Origin: Helicobacter ailurogastricus
Lineage (GTDB): Bacteria; Campylobacterota; Campylobacteria; Campylobacterales; Helicobacteraceae
DNA length: 64,000 nucleotides
Assembly (NCBI RefSeq): GCF_001282945.1
Contig: NZ_CDMG01000009.1
Coordinates: 113,620 to 177,619 of the forward strand
Reading direction: 5' to 3'
The translations under genes and the position numbers were made by a program. The first letter of the stretch is position 1. Each line of letters begins with the position of its first letter. Below are positions 28,833 to 39,064 of this stretch, in pieces. Below the pieces are notes generated by a model. That model made no database searches. It worked only from the letters and a program-made list of their open reading frames with translations, and was not told the origin of the DNA.

Positions 28833-29159
28833 ATGAGTAGGGCAACCCTTAGATACACCCGACTATCCCCCACCAAGGCAAGGCTGCTCGCTAGACAAGT
28901 GCAAGGCATGAACGCCGAAGTGGCGATCGCCCGTTTAGAATTTACCCCCAACAAAGCCGCCCGCATGCTCTCAAGGGTGATCAGCGCAGCGGTTTATAAT
29001 GGTGGGCATGACTCCAAAGAAGTGGAAGTTTTAAGCTGCCGTGTGGATGCAGGTCCCGTGTTAAGAAGACACATGCCAAGAGCTAGGGGGCGTGCCACCT
29101 CCATTAGAAAGCCCACCGCACACATTTTAGTCGAAGTGGGCAAGGGAGGGCAAAACTAA
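28833..29159 (+). CDS. rplV: 50S ribosomal protein L22
   Basis: 108-residue exit-tunnel protein, shorter at the C-terminus than the roughly 122 residues of H. pylori L22. The beta-hairpin that lines the tunnel is present as [20 protein letters not shown] (about 74-93). The start ATG overlaps the stop of the preceding mini-ORF (ATGA), and its ribosome site AAAGGAAA lies within that mini-ORF. The rpsC start follows directly after its stop. Confidence 0.96.
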   Translation: MSRATLRYTRLSPTKARLLARQVQGMNAEVAIARLEFTPNKAARMLSRVISAAVYNGGHDSKEVEVLSCRVDAGPVLRRHMPRARGRATSIRKPTAHILVEVGKGGQN

Positions 29160-29864
29160 ATGGGACAAAAGGTCAATCCTATCGGCTTAAGACTAGGCAT
29201 TAACCGCAACTGGACTTCTCGCTGGTTTCCTAGCAGCAATGTGGCGGTGGCAAACATTGAAGAAGACTACCGCATCCGCAAATTCCTTAAAAAAGAGCTT
29301 TACTATGCTGGCGTGAGTGAGATTTTGATCGAAAGGGCAGCGAAAAAATTACGCATCACCGTGGTGGCGGCGCGCCCGGGGCTCATCATTGGCAAAAAGG
29401 GCGTGGATATTGAGAAAATCAAAACTTCTTTGAAAAATTTGATTAAGAAAGAGATTGCGGTCAATATCAAAGAGGTTAAACGCCCCCAAGCGGACGCACA
29501 ACTTTGCGCCGAGAATGTGGCGACACAATTAGAAAAACGGGTCGCCTTTAGACGCGCCATGAAAAAAGTTATGCAAACCGCGATGAAGTCGGGAGCTAGG
29601 GGGATTAAAGTGAGGGTGTCTGGGCGTTTAGCTGGGGCAGAGATCGCGCGCACCGAGTGGTATATGGAGGGACGCGTCCCCCTACACACTCTAAGGGCTA
29701 AAATTGACTACGGCTTTGCCGAAGCTTTCACCGTGTATGGCAATATAGGCGTGAAAGTGTGGATCTTTAAAGGCGAAGTTTTACACAAGGGCATCCAAGC
29801 CGAAAAACGCGAAGAAAATGAAGAACGCGCCCCTAGAGCGCGCACTAGAAGAGGGAGAGAATAG
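29160..29864 (+). CDS. rpsC: 30S ribosomal protein S3
   Basis: 234-residue mRNA-entry protein with helicase-like role. The KH-2 domain contains [18 protein letters not shown] (about 72-89). The C-terminal domain contains [20 protein letters not shown] (about 155-174). The tail after 210 is highly charged and variable ([20 protein letters not shown]). Confidence 0.97.
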   Translation: MGQKVNPIGLRLGINRNWTSRWFPSSNVAVANIEEDYRIRKFLKKELYYAGVSEILIERAAKKLRITVVAARPGLIIGKKGVDIEKIKTSLKNLIKKEIAVNIKEVKRPQADAQLCAENVATQLEKRVAFRRAMKKVMQTAMKSGARGIKVRVSGRLAGAEIARTEWYMEGRVPLHTLRAKIDYGFAEAFTVYGNIGVKVWIFKGEVLHKGIQAEKREENEERAPRARTRRGRE

Positions 29865-29866
29865 CC

Positions 29867-30292
29867 ATGTTGATGCCTAAAAAGACCAAATACCGCAAAC
29901 AAATGAAAGGGCGCAACCGGGGCAAGTCTTATCGCGGTGCAAGCCTTGCCTTTGGCGACATCGGCATTAAAGCCATCGAGCATGGGCGCATCGATTCCCG
30001 CCAAATTGAAGCCGCACGGGTGGCGATGACCCGCCACACCAAAAGAGCGGGCAAAGTGTGGATCCGCGTTTTCCCCGATAAGCCTTTGACCGCTAAACCC
30101 CTAGAAACGAGAATGGGTAAGGGTAAGGGCTCTGTGGAAAAATGGGTGATGAACATCAAACCCGGACGCATTGTCTATGAAATGCTAGGCATTGAAGAAG
30201 GCTTGGCACGAGAGGCTTTGACTTTGGCGCAAAGGAAGTTGCCTTTCAAAACTAAAATTGTGACTAGAGAGAGTGAAAATGAAGTTTACTGA
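29867..30292 (+). CDS. rplP: 50S ribosomal protein L16
   Basis: 141-residue protein organising the A-site and the peptidyl transferase region. It starts [21 protein letters not shown], the family start, with a possible alternative start two codons in. [27 protein letters not shown] is conserved (about 73-99). The end overlaps rpmC by 14 bases. Confidence 0.96.
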   Translation: MLMPKKTKYRKQMKGRNRGKSYRGASLAFGDIGIKAIEHGRIDSRQIEAARVAMTRHTKRAGKVWIRVFPDKPLTAKPLETRMGKGKGSVEKWVMNIKPGRIVYEMLGIEEGLAREALTLAQRKLPFKTKIVTRESENEVY

Positions 30293-30467
30293 GTTGAAAG
30301 ACAAGGATACAAAGCAATTACAAGAGTTGCTGAAATCCAAGAAGTTGGAGCTTTTTGAATTGCGGGTGAAGTTGAAGACCATGCAGCTCAACAAGCCTAG
30401 TGAAATCCGTGCGGTGCGTAAAGACATTGCCCGCATTTCTACGGCTTTGAGCGCCCTTAAGGCTTAA
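30279..30467 (+). CDS. rpmC: 50S ribosomal protein L29
   Basis: 62-residue coiled-coil protein near the tunnel exit. ATG at 30279 gives [18 protein letters not shown], the family N-terminus; the in-frame GTG two codons upstream is less likely. It overlaps rplP by 14 bases, and its stop overlaps the rpsQ ATG by one base, an especially compact stretch. Confidence 0.94.
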   Translation: MKFTELKDKDTKQLQELLKSKKLELFELRVKLKTMQLNKPSEIRAVRKDIARISTALSALKA

Positions 30468-30730
30468 TGATGGAACAGAAACAAGCCCATAAGCGCACCA
30501 TACAGGGCAAAGTGGTGCGCCGCATCGATACCTGTAGTGCGGTGATTTTGGTGGAACGCAAAGTCGTGCACCAAAAATACCATAAGATTGTGAAGCGTTT
30601 TAAGAAATACACCATTGACGACCGCCAAAACAAGGCTGAAGTGGGGGATTTTGTGAGCGCGATTGAGTGTAAGCCGGTGTCTAAAACCAAAACCTTTGCA
30701 CTCAAAGAAATCATCATTAAGGGAGTGTAA
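30467..30730 (+). CDS. rpsQ: 30S ribosomal protein S17
   Basis: 87-residue OB-fold protein binding 16S rRNA helix 11. It shows [20 protein letters not shown] and [20 protein letters not shown], both family-typical. Two adjacent ATG codons (30467, 30470) are possible starts. The rplN ATG follows the stop directly. Confidence 0.95.
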   Translation: MMEQKQAHKRTIQGKVVRRIDTCSAVILVERKVVHQKYHKIVKRFKKYTIDDRQNKAEVGDFVSAIECKPVSKTKTFALKEIIIKGV

Positions 30731-31099
30731 ATGATTCAAAGTTTCACGAGGTTAGTGGTGGCAGACAACAGCGGTGGCAAGGAGATCATGTGCATTAAAG
30801 TTTTGGGGGGCAGCCATAGGCGTTATGCCAGCGTGGGCGATGTGATCGTGGCTTCTGTGAAAAAAGCGATCCCCAATGGCAAGGTGAAAAAAGGGCAAGT
30901 GGTGAAAGCCGTGATTGTCCGCACCAAAAAAGAGGTGCAACGCCCCAATGGCTCACTGATTCGCTTTGACGACAATGCGGCGGTGATCTTGGATGCCAAA
31001 AAAGATCCCATCGGCACACGCATTTTTGGCCCCGTGAGCCGGGAAGTGCGTTACGCAAATTTCATGAAAATCATTTCTTTGGCTCCGGAGGTGCTTTAA
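30731..31099 (+). CDS. rplN: 50S ribosomal protein L14
   Basis: 122-residue intersubunit-bridge protein, the target of the silencing factor RsfS. It shows [20 protein letters not shown] (about 8-27) and the conserved [28 protein letters not shown]. Its stop overlaps the rplX ATG by one base. Confidence 0.98.
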   Translation: MIQSFTRLVVADNSGGKEIMCIKVLGGSHRRYASVGDVIVASVKKAIPNGKVKKGQVVKAVIVRTKKEVQRPNGSLIRFDDNAAVILDAKKDPIGTRIFGPVSREVRYANFMKIISLAPEVL

Positions 31100-31320
31100 T
31101 GCGGATTAAAAAAGGCGACTCGGTCAAGGTCATCGCTGGCGATGACAAGGGCAAGATAGGCAAGGTTTTGGCGGTTTATCCTAAAAAATCTATGGTGGTT
31201 GTGGAGGGGTGCAAAATTGTGAAAAAAAGCATGAAGCCTACGGACGACAACCCCAAAGGCGGGTATCTCTCTAAAGAAATGCCCATGCACATTTCGAATG
31301 TGAAAAAAGAAGAGGAGTAG
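31099..31320 (+). CDS. rplX: 50S ribosomal protein L24
   Basis: 73-residue assembly initiator with a KOW motif ([20 protein letters not shown] at about 4-23). Slightly shorter than in E. coli but normal for this group. Followed four bases later by rplE. Confidence 0.96.
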   Translation: MRIKKGDSVKVIAGDDKGKIGKVLAVYPKKSMVVVEGCKIVKKSMKPTDDNPKGGYLSKEMPMHISNVKKEEE

Positions 31321-31324
31321 GCGT

Positions 31325-31870
31325 ATGTATGGCTTAAAGAGCTTCTATGAAAAAGAAGTGAAGAGTAAGTTAGCCCAAGAGCTCAACATTAAAAACCCCA
31401 TGTTGCTCCCCAAACTTGAAAAAATCGTTTTGAGTGTGGGGGCGGGGGCTTATGCCAAAGACATGAAAATCATGCAAAACATCGCCCAAACCCTTTCTTT
31501 GATCGCCGGGCAAAAAGCCGTCATCACGATGGCAAAAAAATCCGTGGCTGGGTTTAAAATCCGTGAGCGCATGGCTGTGGGGGTGAAAGTTACCCTACGC
31601 AACAAAGTCATGTATAACTTCTTAGAAAAGTTGATTGTGATTGCTCTGCCTAGGGTGAAAGACTTTAGGGGTGTGTCTAGAAGCGGCTTTGATGGGCGGG
31701 GCAATTACGGCTTTGGCTTAAACGAACAGCTCATTTTCCCCGAAGTGGTCTATGATGACATCATGGTGACACACGGGCTTAACATCGCCATCATCACTTC
31801 TACAAACAGCGACAAGGAGGCATTTAAGTTGTTAGAATTACTTGGAATGCCATTTGCGAAAGGACGCTAA
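31325..31870 (+). CDS. rplE: 50S ribosomal protein L5
   Basis: 181-residue 5S rRNA-binding protein of the central protuberance. It shows [34 protein letters not shown] and [20 protein letters not shown], all characteristic. The stop overlaps the next start by one base. Confidence 0.97.
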   Translation: MYGLKSFYEKEVKSKLAQELNIKNPMLLPKLEKIVLSVGAGAYAKDMKIMQNIAQTLSLIAGQKAVITMAKKSVAGFKIRERMAVGVKVTLRNKVMYNFLEKLIVIALPRVKDFRGVSRSGFDGRGNYGFGLNEQLIFPEVVYDDIMVTHGLNIAIITSTNSDKEAFKLLELLGMPFAKGR

Positions 31871-32055
31871 TGGCTAAAAAATCAATCATTGCAAAAACCC
31901 GCCGCAAACCAAAGTTTAAAGTGAGGGCTTACACCCGTTGCAACATTTGTGGGCGTTCTCACTCGGTTTATAGAGATTTTGGCTTGTGTCGGGTGTGTTT
32001 ACGCAAAATGGGCAATGAGGGCTTGATCCCCGGCCTTAGAAAAGCTAGTTGGTAA
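31870..32055 (+). CDS. rpsZ: 30S ribosomal protein S14, zinc-binding type
   Basis: 61-residue S14 of the short C+ type (often named rpsN or rpsZ). Four cysteines, in [20 protein letters not shown] (about 24-43), form the zinc ribbon. This short form lacks the linker found in the zinc-free enterobacterial protein. The basic N-terminus ([20 protein letters not shown]) binds 16S rRNA in the head. Confidence 0.96.
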   Translation: MAKKSIIAKTRRKPKFKVRAYTRCNICGRSHSVYRDFGLCRVCLRKMGNEGLIPGLRKASW

Positions 32056-32064
32056 GGGGGTTAC

Positions 32065-32460
32065 ATGGTTAATGACATTGTAGCAGATTCTCTAACACGC
32101 ATCCGCAATGCGAGCATGCGCCGTTTGGAGGTGACGGAGCTTTATTACGCCAAAATCGTGGTGTCTATCTTGGAGATTTTTAAGGCAAGAGGCTTCATCA
32201 CAAACTTCCACACGGTGGAAAAAAAAGGCAAACCTTTTATCTCTGTAGAGCTCGCCTATGATGAAAAAGGCAGGGCGGTCATCAATGAGATCAAACGCTT
32301 AAGCAAGCCCGGGCGTCGGGTCTATCGCCAATCTAAAGAGTTGAAACGCTTTAAAAATGGCTATGGTGTGGTGGTGGTGAGCACAAGCAAAGGGGTCATC
32401 ACCAATGAAGAAGCCTACAAACAAAATGTGGGCGGCGAAGTGCTTTGCAGCATTTGGTAG
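32065..32460 (+). CDS. rpsH: 30S ribosomal protein S8
   Basis: 131-residue protein that binds the central domain of 16S rRNA and in E. coli represses the spc operon. It begins [20 protein letters not shown]. The conserved C-terminal [19 protein letters not shown] and GGEVLCSIW are present. Its ribosome site GGGGG precedes the ATG. Confidence 0.97.
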   Translation: MVNDIVADSLTRIRNASMRRLEVTELYYAKIVVSILEIFKARGFITNFHTVEKKGKPFISVELAYDEKGRAVINEIKRLSKPGRRVYRQSKELKRFKNGYGVVVVSTSKGVITNEEAYKQNVGGEVLCSIW

Positions 32461-32469
32461 GGAGAGTGC

Positions 32470-33006
32470 ATGTCAAGAATTGGTAAAAAAATCATCAACA
32501 TCCCTAGCGGGGTGCAAGTGAGCGTGGAACACACCCGCCTTGTGTTTAAAAACCAAAAGAGCAGCCAAGAGCTCGAAACGCACGGGCGGGTGAAAATCAT
32601 CCTGGAAGGCAACGCTCTCCGTTTTGAGCCTGTGGGTGAAAACGCCCAAGATAAAGCCTTTTGGGGGACTTATGGGGCTTTGGCAAGCAACATCGTAACC
32701 GGCCTAGACAAGGGCTTTAGCAAGGTGCTAGAAGTCAATGGTGTGGGTTATAAAGTGGCTTTGGGGCATAAGGTTTTAGAGCTAAGTTTAGGCTTTAGCC
32801 ACCCGATCAAATACCCCATCCCTGAGGGCGTGGAAATGGTCGTGGATAAGAACACCATCACCATCAAGGGGAGCAATAAACAACAAATCGGGCAGATCGC
32901 CGCCGATATCCGGGCTTTCCGCCCCCCCGAACCTTACAAAGGCAAGGGCATTAAATACAAAGACGAAGTGATCATCCGCAAAGCCGGTAAGACCGCTAAG
33001 AAATAG
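32470..33006 (+). CDS. rplF: 50S ribosomal protein L6
   Basis: 178-residue two-domain protein near the factor-binding site. It shows [19 protein letters not shown] at the start, [20 protein letters not shown] (about 91-110) and the C-terminal signature [17 protein letters not shown] (about 156-172). Confidence 0.97.
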   Translation: MSRIGKKIINIPSGVQVSVEHTRLVFKNQKSSQELETHGRVKIILEGNALRFEPVGENAQDKAFWGTYGALASNIVTGLDKGFSKVLEVNGVGYKVALGHKVLELSLGFSHPIKYPIPEGVEMVVDKNTITIKGSNKQQIGQIAADIRAFRPPEPYKGKGIKYKDEVIIRKAGKTAKK

Positions 33007-33014
33007 GGGATAGC

Positions 33015-33371
33015 ATGACTAAAAATGTGTTAGAAAAGAAAAAAGCCCAACGGGCAAAGCGCAAAATGCGGGTGCGCTCTAAGGTGTTTGGCACACAGCA
33101 ACGCCCCCGCGTGAGCGTCTTTAAATCCAACAAACACCTCTACGCCCAAGCGATTGACGACAACAACCACGCGACTTTAGCCCATGTCGATGGCAAAAAG
33201 CTAGGTTTGGGTAAAAACATGGAAGACAGCAAGAAAATTGCCGCGGCTTTTGCCGAAAACTTGAAGGCTAAGGGCATCACGCAAGTGGTCTTTGATCGCA
33301 ACGGGTATTTATACCACGGCGTGGTGGCGGCGTTTGCCGAAACTTTGCGTGAAAACAACATCGCCCTTTAA
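33015..33371 (+). CDS. rplR: 50S ribosomal protein L18
   Basis: 118-residue 5S rRNA-binding protein. The basic N-terminal tail ([20 protein letters not shown]) is followed by [21 protein letters not shown] and [19 protein letters not shown], as in the family. Followed 9 bases later by rpsE. Confidence 0.97.
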   Translation: MTKNVLEKKKAQRAKRKMRVRSKVFGTQQRPRVSVFKSNKHLYAQAIDDNNHATLAHVDGKKLGLGKNMEDSKKIAAAFAENLKAKGITQVVFDRNGYLYHGVVAAFAETLRENNIAL

Positions 33372-33380
33372 AGGATAACT

Positions 33381-33821
33381 ATGGAGATTAATCGAGAAGA
33401 ATTCCAAGAAGTGGTCGTCAATATCGGGCGGGTGACTAAGGTGGTTAAAGGCGGGCGGCGTTTCCGCTTTAATGCTTTGGTGGTGGTTGGCAATAAAAAC
33501 GGGCTTGTGGGTTTTGGGCTTGGCAAGGCTAGAGAAGTGCCGGACGCGATTAAAAAAGCCGTGGATGACGCTTTTAAAAACATCATTGAAGTGAAAATCA
33601 AAGGCACGACCATCGCGCACGACATCGAGCAAAAATACAATGCGAGCAAAATCCTTTTAAAGCCCGCAAGTGAAGGTACGGGCATCATCGCCGGTGGTTC
33701 TACCCGCCCGATGATTGAGCTTGCCGGCATTAAAGACATTTTGACAAAGTCTTTGGGGTCTAACAACCCTTACAATGTGGTCCGGGCGACTTTTGACGCT
33801 TTGGCTAGAATCAAGGGTTAA
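33381..33821 (+). CDS. rpsE: 30S ribosomal protein S5
   Basis: 146-residue decoding-fidelity protein. The N-terminal dsRNA-binding fold contains [30 protein letters not shown] (split at about 26-55), including the loop altered in spectinomycin resistance elsewhere. It is shorter at the N-terminus than E. coli S5, as usual in this phylum. rplO follows directly; there is no rpmD between them. Confidence 0.97.
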   Translation: MEINREEFQEVVVNIGRVTKVVKGGRRFRFNALVVVGNKNGLVGFGLGKAREVPDAIKKAVDDAFKNIIEVKIKGTTIAHDIEQKYNASKILLKPASEGTGIIAGGSTRPMIELAGIKDILTKSLGSNNPYNVVRATFDALARIKG

Positions 33822-33830
33822 GGAGTTTTC

Positions 33831-34235
33831 ATGGCATTAGAAAATTTACGCCCCGCTAAGGGGAGTGTGAAAAACATTAAGCGAGTCGGCAGGGGTCAGG
33901 GCTCTGGCATGGGCAAGACCTCTACGCGGGGGGGCAAGGGACAAACCGCGCGCACCGGCTACAAGCAAAAACGCGGCTTTGAAGGCGGACAACAACCCTT
34001 GCAACGCCGTTTGCCTAAAGTGGGCTTTAAGAGCCGCACAAAGGGGCTCACCTACAGCATTAACATTGGCAAACACCCCGAGATTTTAAAGCTAGAAACC
34101 TTGAGTTTGGAGCTGATTAAAAAAGTCCATCCTTTCCCTAGCTACATTGAAAAAGTGAAGTTGATCGGCATTGGGGCAAAAGATCTAGCCTCTAAAATCC
34201 AAGACGAGAGAATCGCCACTAGCGGACAAAAATAA
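33831..34235 (+). CDS. rplO: 50S ribosomal protein L15
   Basis: 134-residue late-assembly protein. The glycine- and arginine-rich N-terminus ([20 protein letters not shown], about 18-37) and [18 protein letters not shown] are conserved. The stop overlaps the secY ATG by one base, coupling secretion-channel synthesis to ribosome synthesis. Confidence 0.97.
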   Translation: MALENLRPAKGSVKNIKRVGRGQGSGMGKTSTRGGKGQTARTGYKQKRGFEGGQQPLQRRLPKVGFKSRTKGLTYSINIGKHPEILKLETLSLELIKKVHPFPSYIEKVKLIGIGAKDLASKIQDERIATSGQK

Positions 34236-35494
34236 TGACAAAAGCCATTGCCACTAAGATTTTCATCACACTGGGCTATCTCTTCCTTTATCGGGTTTTA
34301 GCCTATGTCCCTATCCCGGGAGTGGATTTGGCAGCCATTAAATCTTTTTTTGACAGCAATTCAAGCAACGCTTTAGGGCTTTTTAATATGTTTAGCGGCA
34401 ATGCTGTGAGCCGCCTTAGCATCATCTCGCTAGGCATCATGCCCTACATCACCTCTTCGATCATCATGGAGCTACTAAGCGCAACTTTTCCTAATTTAGC
34501 CAAAATGAAAAAAGAGCGCGATGGCATGCAAAAATACATGCAAATCGTGCGTTACGCCACCATAGGCATTACGGTTATCCAAGCTGTGAGCGTGTCCTTT
34601 GGCTTGCGTTCTATCGGGCACGGGCACAATGGGGCGATCATGGTGCCTATGCAAACTTTCTTGCTGATCGCCACTTTCTCTATGCTTACAGGCACCATGC
34701 TTTTAATGTGGATCGGCGAGCAGATCACACAGCGGGGCGTGGGTAATGGCATCAGCCTCATCATCTTTGCTGGGATTGTTTCCGGCATCCCGCACGCCAT
34801 TGCTGGGACTTTTAATCTCGTCAATACCGGGGTGATCAATGTCTTGGTGTTGATTGGGATTGTGCTCATCATCCTAGCTACAATTTTTTCGATCATTTAT
34901 GTGGAACTCGCCGAAAGGCGTATCCCCATTTCTTACGCTAGAAAAGTGGTGTTGCAAAACCAAAACAAGCGGATCATGAACTACATCCCCATTAAGTTAA
35001 ACTTAAGCGGGGTGATCCCCCCCATTTTTGCCTCCGCTCTCTTGGTGTTCCCCTCCACGATTTTACAAGCCTCTTCTAATAAGATTTTGCAAGCCATCGC
35101 CGACTTTCTAAACCCCCATGGCTATGCTTACAACATCTTAATGTTCTTGCTCATCATCTTCTTTGCCTACTTTTATTCCTCCATTGTGTTTAACGCCAAA
35201 GACATTGCCGACAACTTAAAACGCAATGGGGGCTTCATTGCGGGTTTGCGCCCCGGGGAGGGCACGGCGAATTTCTTAAACACCGTGGCAAGCCGGCTCA
35301 CCTTTTGGGGCTCTTTGTATCTAGCCCTCATCTCTACCTTGCCTTGGATTTTAGTTAAAGCCATGGGCGTGCCTTTCTACTTTGGGGGCACGGCGGTGCT
35401 CATCGTGGTGCAAGTGGCGATCGACACCATGAAAAAGATCGAAGCGCAGGTGTATATGAGTAAATACAAAACCCTAAGTGCTGTGGGCTTTTAA
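34235..35494 (+). CDS. secY: preprotein translocase subunit SecY
   Basis: 419-residue inner-membrane channel of the Sec translocon, with ten predicted transmembrane helices. The plug-region and TM2 segments SRLSIISLGIMPYITSSIIMELL and the TM7/loop region RRIPISYARKVV are recognisable. The C-terminal cytoplasmic loop with GLRPGEGTANFLNTVASRLT (about 343-362) interacts with SecA and the ribosome. Located in the spc operon as in nearly all bacteria; it overlaps map by one base. Confidence 0.98.
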   Translation: MTKAIATKIFITLGYLFLYRVLAYVPIPGVDLAAIKSFFDSNSSNALGLFNMFSGNAVSRLSIISLGIMPYITSSIIMELLSATFPNLAKMKKERDGMQKYMQIVRYATIGITVIQAVSVSFGLRSIGHGHNGAIMVPMQTFLLIATFSMLTGTMLLMWIGEQITQRGVGNGISLIIFAGIVSGIPHAIAGTFNLVNTGVINVLVLIGIVLIILATIFSIIYVELAERRIPISYARKVVLQNQNKRIMNYIPIKLNLSGVIPPIFASALLVFPSTILQASSNKILQAIADFLNPHGYAYNILMFLLIIFFAYFYSSIVFNAKDIADNLKRNGGFIAGLRPGEGTANFLNTVASRLTFWGSLYLALISTLPWILVKAMGVPFYFGGTAVLIVVQVAIDTMKKIEAQVYMSKYKTLSAVGF

Positions 35495-36255
35495 TGGCAA
35501 TCAGCCTTAAAAACCCTAAAGAGATTGCCCTTTTAGCCAAAGCCGGGCAAGTGGTGGGGCAGACTTTAAAACTCTTAGAAGAAAAAGCCCAGGTCGGAGT
35601 GAGCTTACTAGAGCTGGACGCTTTGGCGGAAGAAAACATTTACAAAATGGGAGGCAAGCCGGCGTTTAAGGGGTTGTATGGCTTTCCTAATAGCCTTTGT
35701 GTGTCGCTCAATGAAGTGGTGATCCACGGCATTCCTACAGAGTATCAACTCCAAGAAGGCGACATTGTGGGGCTGGACTTGGGCGCGTCTGTCAATGGCT
35801 ACTTTGCAGATGCGGCCATAACTCTAGCCATCGGGCAGGCGAGCGACACCGACCAAAAACTCATCGCTTGCGCTAAAGAGAGTTTATACGCCGCAATTTC
35901 CAAGCTCAAAGTGGGCATGCACTTTAAAGAAGTGAGCGCGCTTTTAGAGCAAGAAATTCGAGGACGGGGGTTTGTGCCCTTGCTGGATTTTTGCGGGCAT
36001 GGGATCGGCAAGAGACCGCATGAAGAGCCCCAAATCCCCAACTACCTAGCCCCACAGGCAAACCCCAAGAGTGGCCCTAAGATCAAAGAGGGCATGGTCT
36101 TTTGCCTTGAGCCGATGGTGTGCCAAAAAGAGGGCAGTCCTAAAATCTTGAAAGACAAATGGAGCGTGGTTTCCACAGATGGGTTAAACACGAGCCATTA
36201 CGAACACACCATCGCGATGGTGGGTCAAAAAGCGCAAATTTTAACGGAGGCTTAA
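35494..36255 (+). CDS. map: methionine aminopeptidase type I
   Basis: 253-residue metallo-peptidase removing initiator methionine from nascent chains. Metal ligands are visible in [16 protein letters not shown] (two Asp, about 91-106), [18 protein letters not shown] (His, about 167-184), the Glu in VFCLEPMV and the Glu in [10 protein letters not shown] near the C-terminus. Encoded between secY and infA, the common arrangement. Confidence 0.97.
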   Translation: MAISLKNPKEIALLAKAGQVVGQTLKLLEEKAQVGVSLLELDALAEENIYKMGGKPAFKGLYGFPNSLCVSLNEVVIHGIPTEYQLQEGDIVGLDLGASVNGYFADAAITLAIGQASDTDQKLIACAKESLYAAISKLKVGMHFKEVSALLEQEIRGRGFVPLLDFCGHGIGKRPHEEPQIPNYLAPQANPKSGPKIKEGMVFCLEPMVCQKEGSPKILKDKWSVVSTDGLNTSHYEHTIAMVGQKAQILTEA

Positions 36256-36256
36256 A

Positions 36257-36475
36257 GTGGCAAAAGACGATGTGATTGAGGTGGATGGACGGGTGATCGA
36301 GTGTTTGCCTAACGCCACCTTTAAAGTGGAGTTGGAAAACAAGCATATCGTGTTGTGCCGGATTTCGGGCAAAATGCGGATGCACTATATCCGCATTGCC
36401 CTAGGCGATCGGGTGCGCTTGGAGCTCACCCCCTATAGTTTGGATAAAGGGCGGATCACTTTCCGCTACAAGTGA
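36257..36475 (+). CDS. infA: translation initiation factor IF-1
   Basis: 72-residue OB-fold factor that occupies the A-site during initiation. It starts with GTG one base after the map stop, with GGAGG upstream. The family sequence [20 protein letters not shown] and [18 protein letters not shown] is complete. Confidence 0.97.
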   Translation: MAKDDVIEVDGRVIECLPNATFKVELENKHIVLCRISGKMRMHYIRIALGDRVRLELTPYSLDKGRITFRYK

Positions 36476-36484
36476 TTAAGTTAG

Positions 36485-36506
36485 TTCTAACCAAAGATGG
36501 CTAGAA
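36485..36506 (+). promoter_or_regulatory. imperfect hairpin and possible -10 box before rpmJ
   Basis: TTCTAACC-(6)-GGCTAGAA pairs 7 of 8 positions, in the 57-base gap between infA and rpmJ. This is the widest gap in this part of the ribosomal run. TAGAAT at 36502-36507 overlaps its 3' arm and could be an internal promoter for rpmJ-rpsM-rpsK-rpsD-rpoA-rplQ. Confidence 0.4.
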
Positions 36507-36532
36507 TAGAAGTTTTGCTTAAGGAGATTTCA

Positions 36533-36646
36533 ATGAAAGTTAGACCTTCTGTAAAGAAAATGTGCGACAAATGCAAGGTCATTAAAAGGCGGGGCGTGAT
36601 CCGCGTGATTTGCGTAACCCCTAAACATAAACAAAGACAAGGATAG
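36533..36646 (+). CDS. rpmJ: 50S ribosomal protein L36
   Basis: 37-residue protein. It begins [20 protein letters not shown] and ends with KHKQRQG; the Cys-x2-Cys...Cys...His zinc ligands (Cys11, Cys14, Cys27, His32) mark the zinc-containing form. A strong ribosome site AAGGAG lies 7 bases upstream. Start of the alpha-operon portion. Confidence 0.97.
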   Translation: MKVRPSVKKMCDKCKVIKRRGVIRVICVTPKHKQRQG

Positions 36647-36649
36647 ACA

Positions 36650-37012
36650 ATGGCGCGCATTGCTGGGGTAGATTTACCCAAAAAGAAACGGGTTGAATAC
36701 GCTTTGACCTACATTTACGGCGTGGGCTTGAAAAGCTCTAGAGATATTCTTGCCAAAGTGCAAATCTCTTTGGATAAAAGGGTGCATGAATTGAGTGAGG
36801 ACGAAATCTCTAGCATCACTAAAGAAATCCAAGCCAACTATGTTGTGGAAGGGGATTTGCGTAAAAAGGTGCAAATGGACATCAAGGCGTTGATGGATTT
36901 AGGCAGTTATCGGGGGATTCGGCATCGCAAAGGCCTACCCGTGCGCGGACAAACCACAAAAAACAACGCCCGCACCCGTAAAGGCAAGAAAAAAACCGTG
37001 GGCAGTAAATAA
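36650..37012 (+). CDS. rpsM: 30S ribosomal protein S13
   Basis: 120-residue head protein contacting P-site tRNA and L5. It shows [19 protein letters not shown], the helix-two-turn-helix [12 protein letters not shown] and the conserved basic tail [20 protein letters not shown]. Confidence 0.97.
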   Translation: MARIAGVDLPKKKRVEYALTYIYGVGLKSSRDILAKVQISLDKRVHELSEDEISSITKEIQANYVVEGDLRKKVQMDIKALMDLGSYRGIRHRKGLPVRGQTTKNNARTRKGKKKTVGSK

Positions 37013-37022
37013 GGGAGCTTGA

Positions 37023-37415
37023 ATGGCGAAACGAGTTGGGACAAAAAAACGGGTTGTTAAAAAGAACATCGCTAAAGGTGTGGTTTATATTTGCGCTTCC
37101 TTCAACAACACGAACATCACCATCACCGATGAGATGGGCAATGTGGTTTGTTGGGCGACTGCGGGGGGCTTGGGCTTTAGGGGGTCTAAAAAATCCACCC
37201 CTTACGCCGCCCAACAAGCCGTAGAGAGCGCGATGATGAAAGCCAAAGAACATGGGCTTAAAGAAGTGGGGATCAAGGTGCAAGGTCCGGGCTCTGGCCG
37301 TGAAACCGCCATCAAGAGTGTGGGGAGTGTGGAGGGCATTAAAGTCCTTTGGATCAAAGACATCACCCCACTACCCCACAATGGCTGCCGCCCCCCTAAG
37401 AGAAGAAGAGTGTAA
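37023..37415 (+). CDS. rpsK: 30S ribosomal protein S11
   Basis: 130-residue platform protein near the E-site mRNA. It shows [20 protein letters not shown] (about 24-43) and the C-terminal [18 protein letters not shown], both family hallmarks. Confidence 0.97.
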   Translation: MAKRVGTKKRVVKKNIAKGVVYICASFNNTNITITDEMGNVVCWATAGGLGFRGSKKSTPYAAQQAVESAMMKAKEHGLKEVGIKVQGPGSGRETAIKSVGSVEGIKVLWIKDITPLPHNGCRPPKRRRV

Positions 37416-37424
37416 GGAGCAACT

Positions 37425-38051
37425 ATGGCAAGATACAGAGGTGCAGTTGAGAAGTTAGAGCGCCGTTTTGGGATTTCTTTAGCCCTAAAGGGCGAGCGCC
37501 GTTTGAGCGGCAAGAGTGCGTTAGACAAGCGCGCCTATGGTCCGGGCCAGCACGGGCAAAGACGGGGCAAAATCTCGGATTACGGCTTGCAACTGAGAGA
37601 AAAACAAAAAGCCAAGGCCATGTATGGGATTTCTGAAAAGCAATTCCGCTCCATTTTTAAAGAGGCCAATCGCATGGAGGGCAACACAGGGGAGAACTTA
37701 GTCCGCTTGTTGGAGCGCCGCTTAGATAATGTGGTCTATCGCATGGGCTTTGCCACCACCCGCTCTTTTGCTAGGCAACTAGTAACACACGGGCATATTT
37801 TAGTCGATGGCAAACGCATGGACATCCCCTCGGCTTTCATCAAGCACGGGCAAAAAATCGAATTGATTGAAAAAAGCAAAGAAAATCCCCAAATTGTGCG
37901 CTCCATTGAACTCAGCAAACAAACGGGGATGGTGGCTTGGATGGATGTGGATCAGGATAAAAAATTTGGGATTTTCACCCGCTACCCTGAGAGAGATGAA
38001 GTGGCAATCCCCATTGAAGAACGCCTGATTGTTGAACTTTACTCAAAATAG
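37425..38051 (+). CDS. rpsD: 30S ribosomal protein S4
   Basis: 208-residue primary 16S rRNA-binding protein involved in accuracy. [20 protein letters not shown] (about 38-57) and the S4 RNA-binding domain ([26 protein letters not shown], split at about 92-117) are intact. No N-terminal zinc cysteine cluster is present. In E. coli S4 regulates this operon. Confidence 0.97.
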   Translation: MARYRGAVEKLERRFGISLALKGERRLSGKSALDKRAYGPGQHGQRRGKISDYGLQLREKQKAKAMYGISEKQFRSIFKEANRMEGNTGENLVRLLERRLDNVVYRMGFATTRSFARQLVTHGHILVDGKRMDIPSAFIKHGQKIELIEKSKENPQIVRSIELSKQTGMVAWMDVDQDKKFGIFTRYPERDEVAIPIEERLIVELYSK

Positions 38052-38059
38052 GGGCTAGC

Positions 38060-39064
38060 ATGAAAGTGATTAAAACAGCGCCTCATGTCCCCACGGACAT
38101 CAGCGTTGAGAAAATCAGCGACCGGCAGATCCGTGTGAGCGTGTCCGCCTTTGAAAGCGGCTACGCCATCACTTTAGCACACCCCATCCGCCGCTTTCTT
38201 CTGCAAAGCTCTGTGGGGTATGCGCCCATCGGCATTAAAATTGAAAATGTCGCCCACGAGTTTGACTCCGTGCGGGGCATGGCTGAGGATGCCGCCCTTT
38301 TCATCGCCAACCTTAAAAACATCCGCCTAGTCGGGCGGGCTAAAAACCCAGACGAACAACTTGTGGTGCATTACTCTTTCAAGGGCCCAGCGAAGTTGTG
38401 CGGGAAACACTTAGAAAACGAAGGCGTGGGCGTGGTGGATAAAGAAGCCTATTTAGCCACGATCAACGAGGATGTGCAACTAGACTTTGCCCTCATCATC
38501 CAAAGGGGCATGGGCTATGTGCCTAGTGAGAGCATTAGAGGGCTGATTCCTAGCGATTACATCCCTTTAGATGCCTACTTCACGCCCATTAAAAAGGTGG
38601 TCTATAACATTGAAAACATGCTCGTGGATGGCAACCCGAATTTTGAAAGGGTGGTGTTTGACATTGAGAGCGATGGGCAGATCGATCCCCAGCACGCTTT
38701 CCAAGAGGCAGTAAAGACCATGCACGCACAGATGCATATTTTCAGCACCAGCATGGCGCACTCCAAAGCCTACGCCCTAGAAGACAGCCTAGAGATCAAA
38801 GACCTTGTGCGTAAAGTCGAGGACTTAGACCTAAGCGCGCGTTGCTTTAATTGTCTAGATAAAATCGGGATCAAGTACATCGGGGAATTGGTGCTCATGG
38901 ACGCTTACGAGCTTAAAGGCATTAAAAACTTAGGCAAAAAGTCCTACGATGAGATCGCCGAAAAATTAGAACAACTCAAATACCCCGTGGGCCAAGAGCT
39001 CTCCCCTGAGTTCAAGGCCTCTTTAAAAGCACGGATTGAAAAATTAAAAAGCGAGGAAAGTTAA
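38060..39064 (+). CDS. rpoA: RNA polymerase alpha subunit
   Basis: 334-residue alpha subunit. The N-terminal assembly domain (1-230) includes the FNSLRR-type segment as [20 protein letters not shown]. The C-terminal domain (about 250-325), which binds UP elements and activators, has [20 protein letters not shown] and [13 protein letters not shown]. The C-terminal domain diverges from E. coli, as in other Helicobacter. The stop overlaps the rplQ ATG by one base. Confidence 0.98.
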   Translation: MKVIKTAPHVPTDISVEKISDRQIRVSVSAFESGYAITLAHPIRRFLLQSSVGYAPIGIKIENVAHEFDSVRGMAEDAALFIANLKNIRLVGRAKNPDEQLVVHYSFKGPAKLCGKHLENEGVGVVDKEAYLATINEDVQLDFALIIQRGMGYVPSESIRGLIPSDYIPLDAYFTPIKKVVYNIENMLVDGNPNFERVVFDIESDGQIDPQHAFQEAVKTMHAQMHIFSTSMAHSKAYALEDSLEIKDLVRKVEDLDLSARCFNCLDKIGIKYIGELVLMDAYELKGIKNLGKKSYDEIAEKLEQLKYPVGQELSPEFKASLKARIEKLKSEES

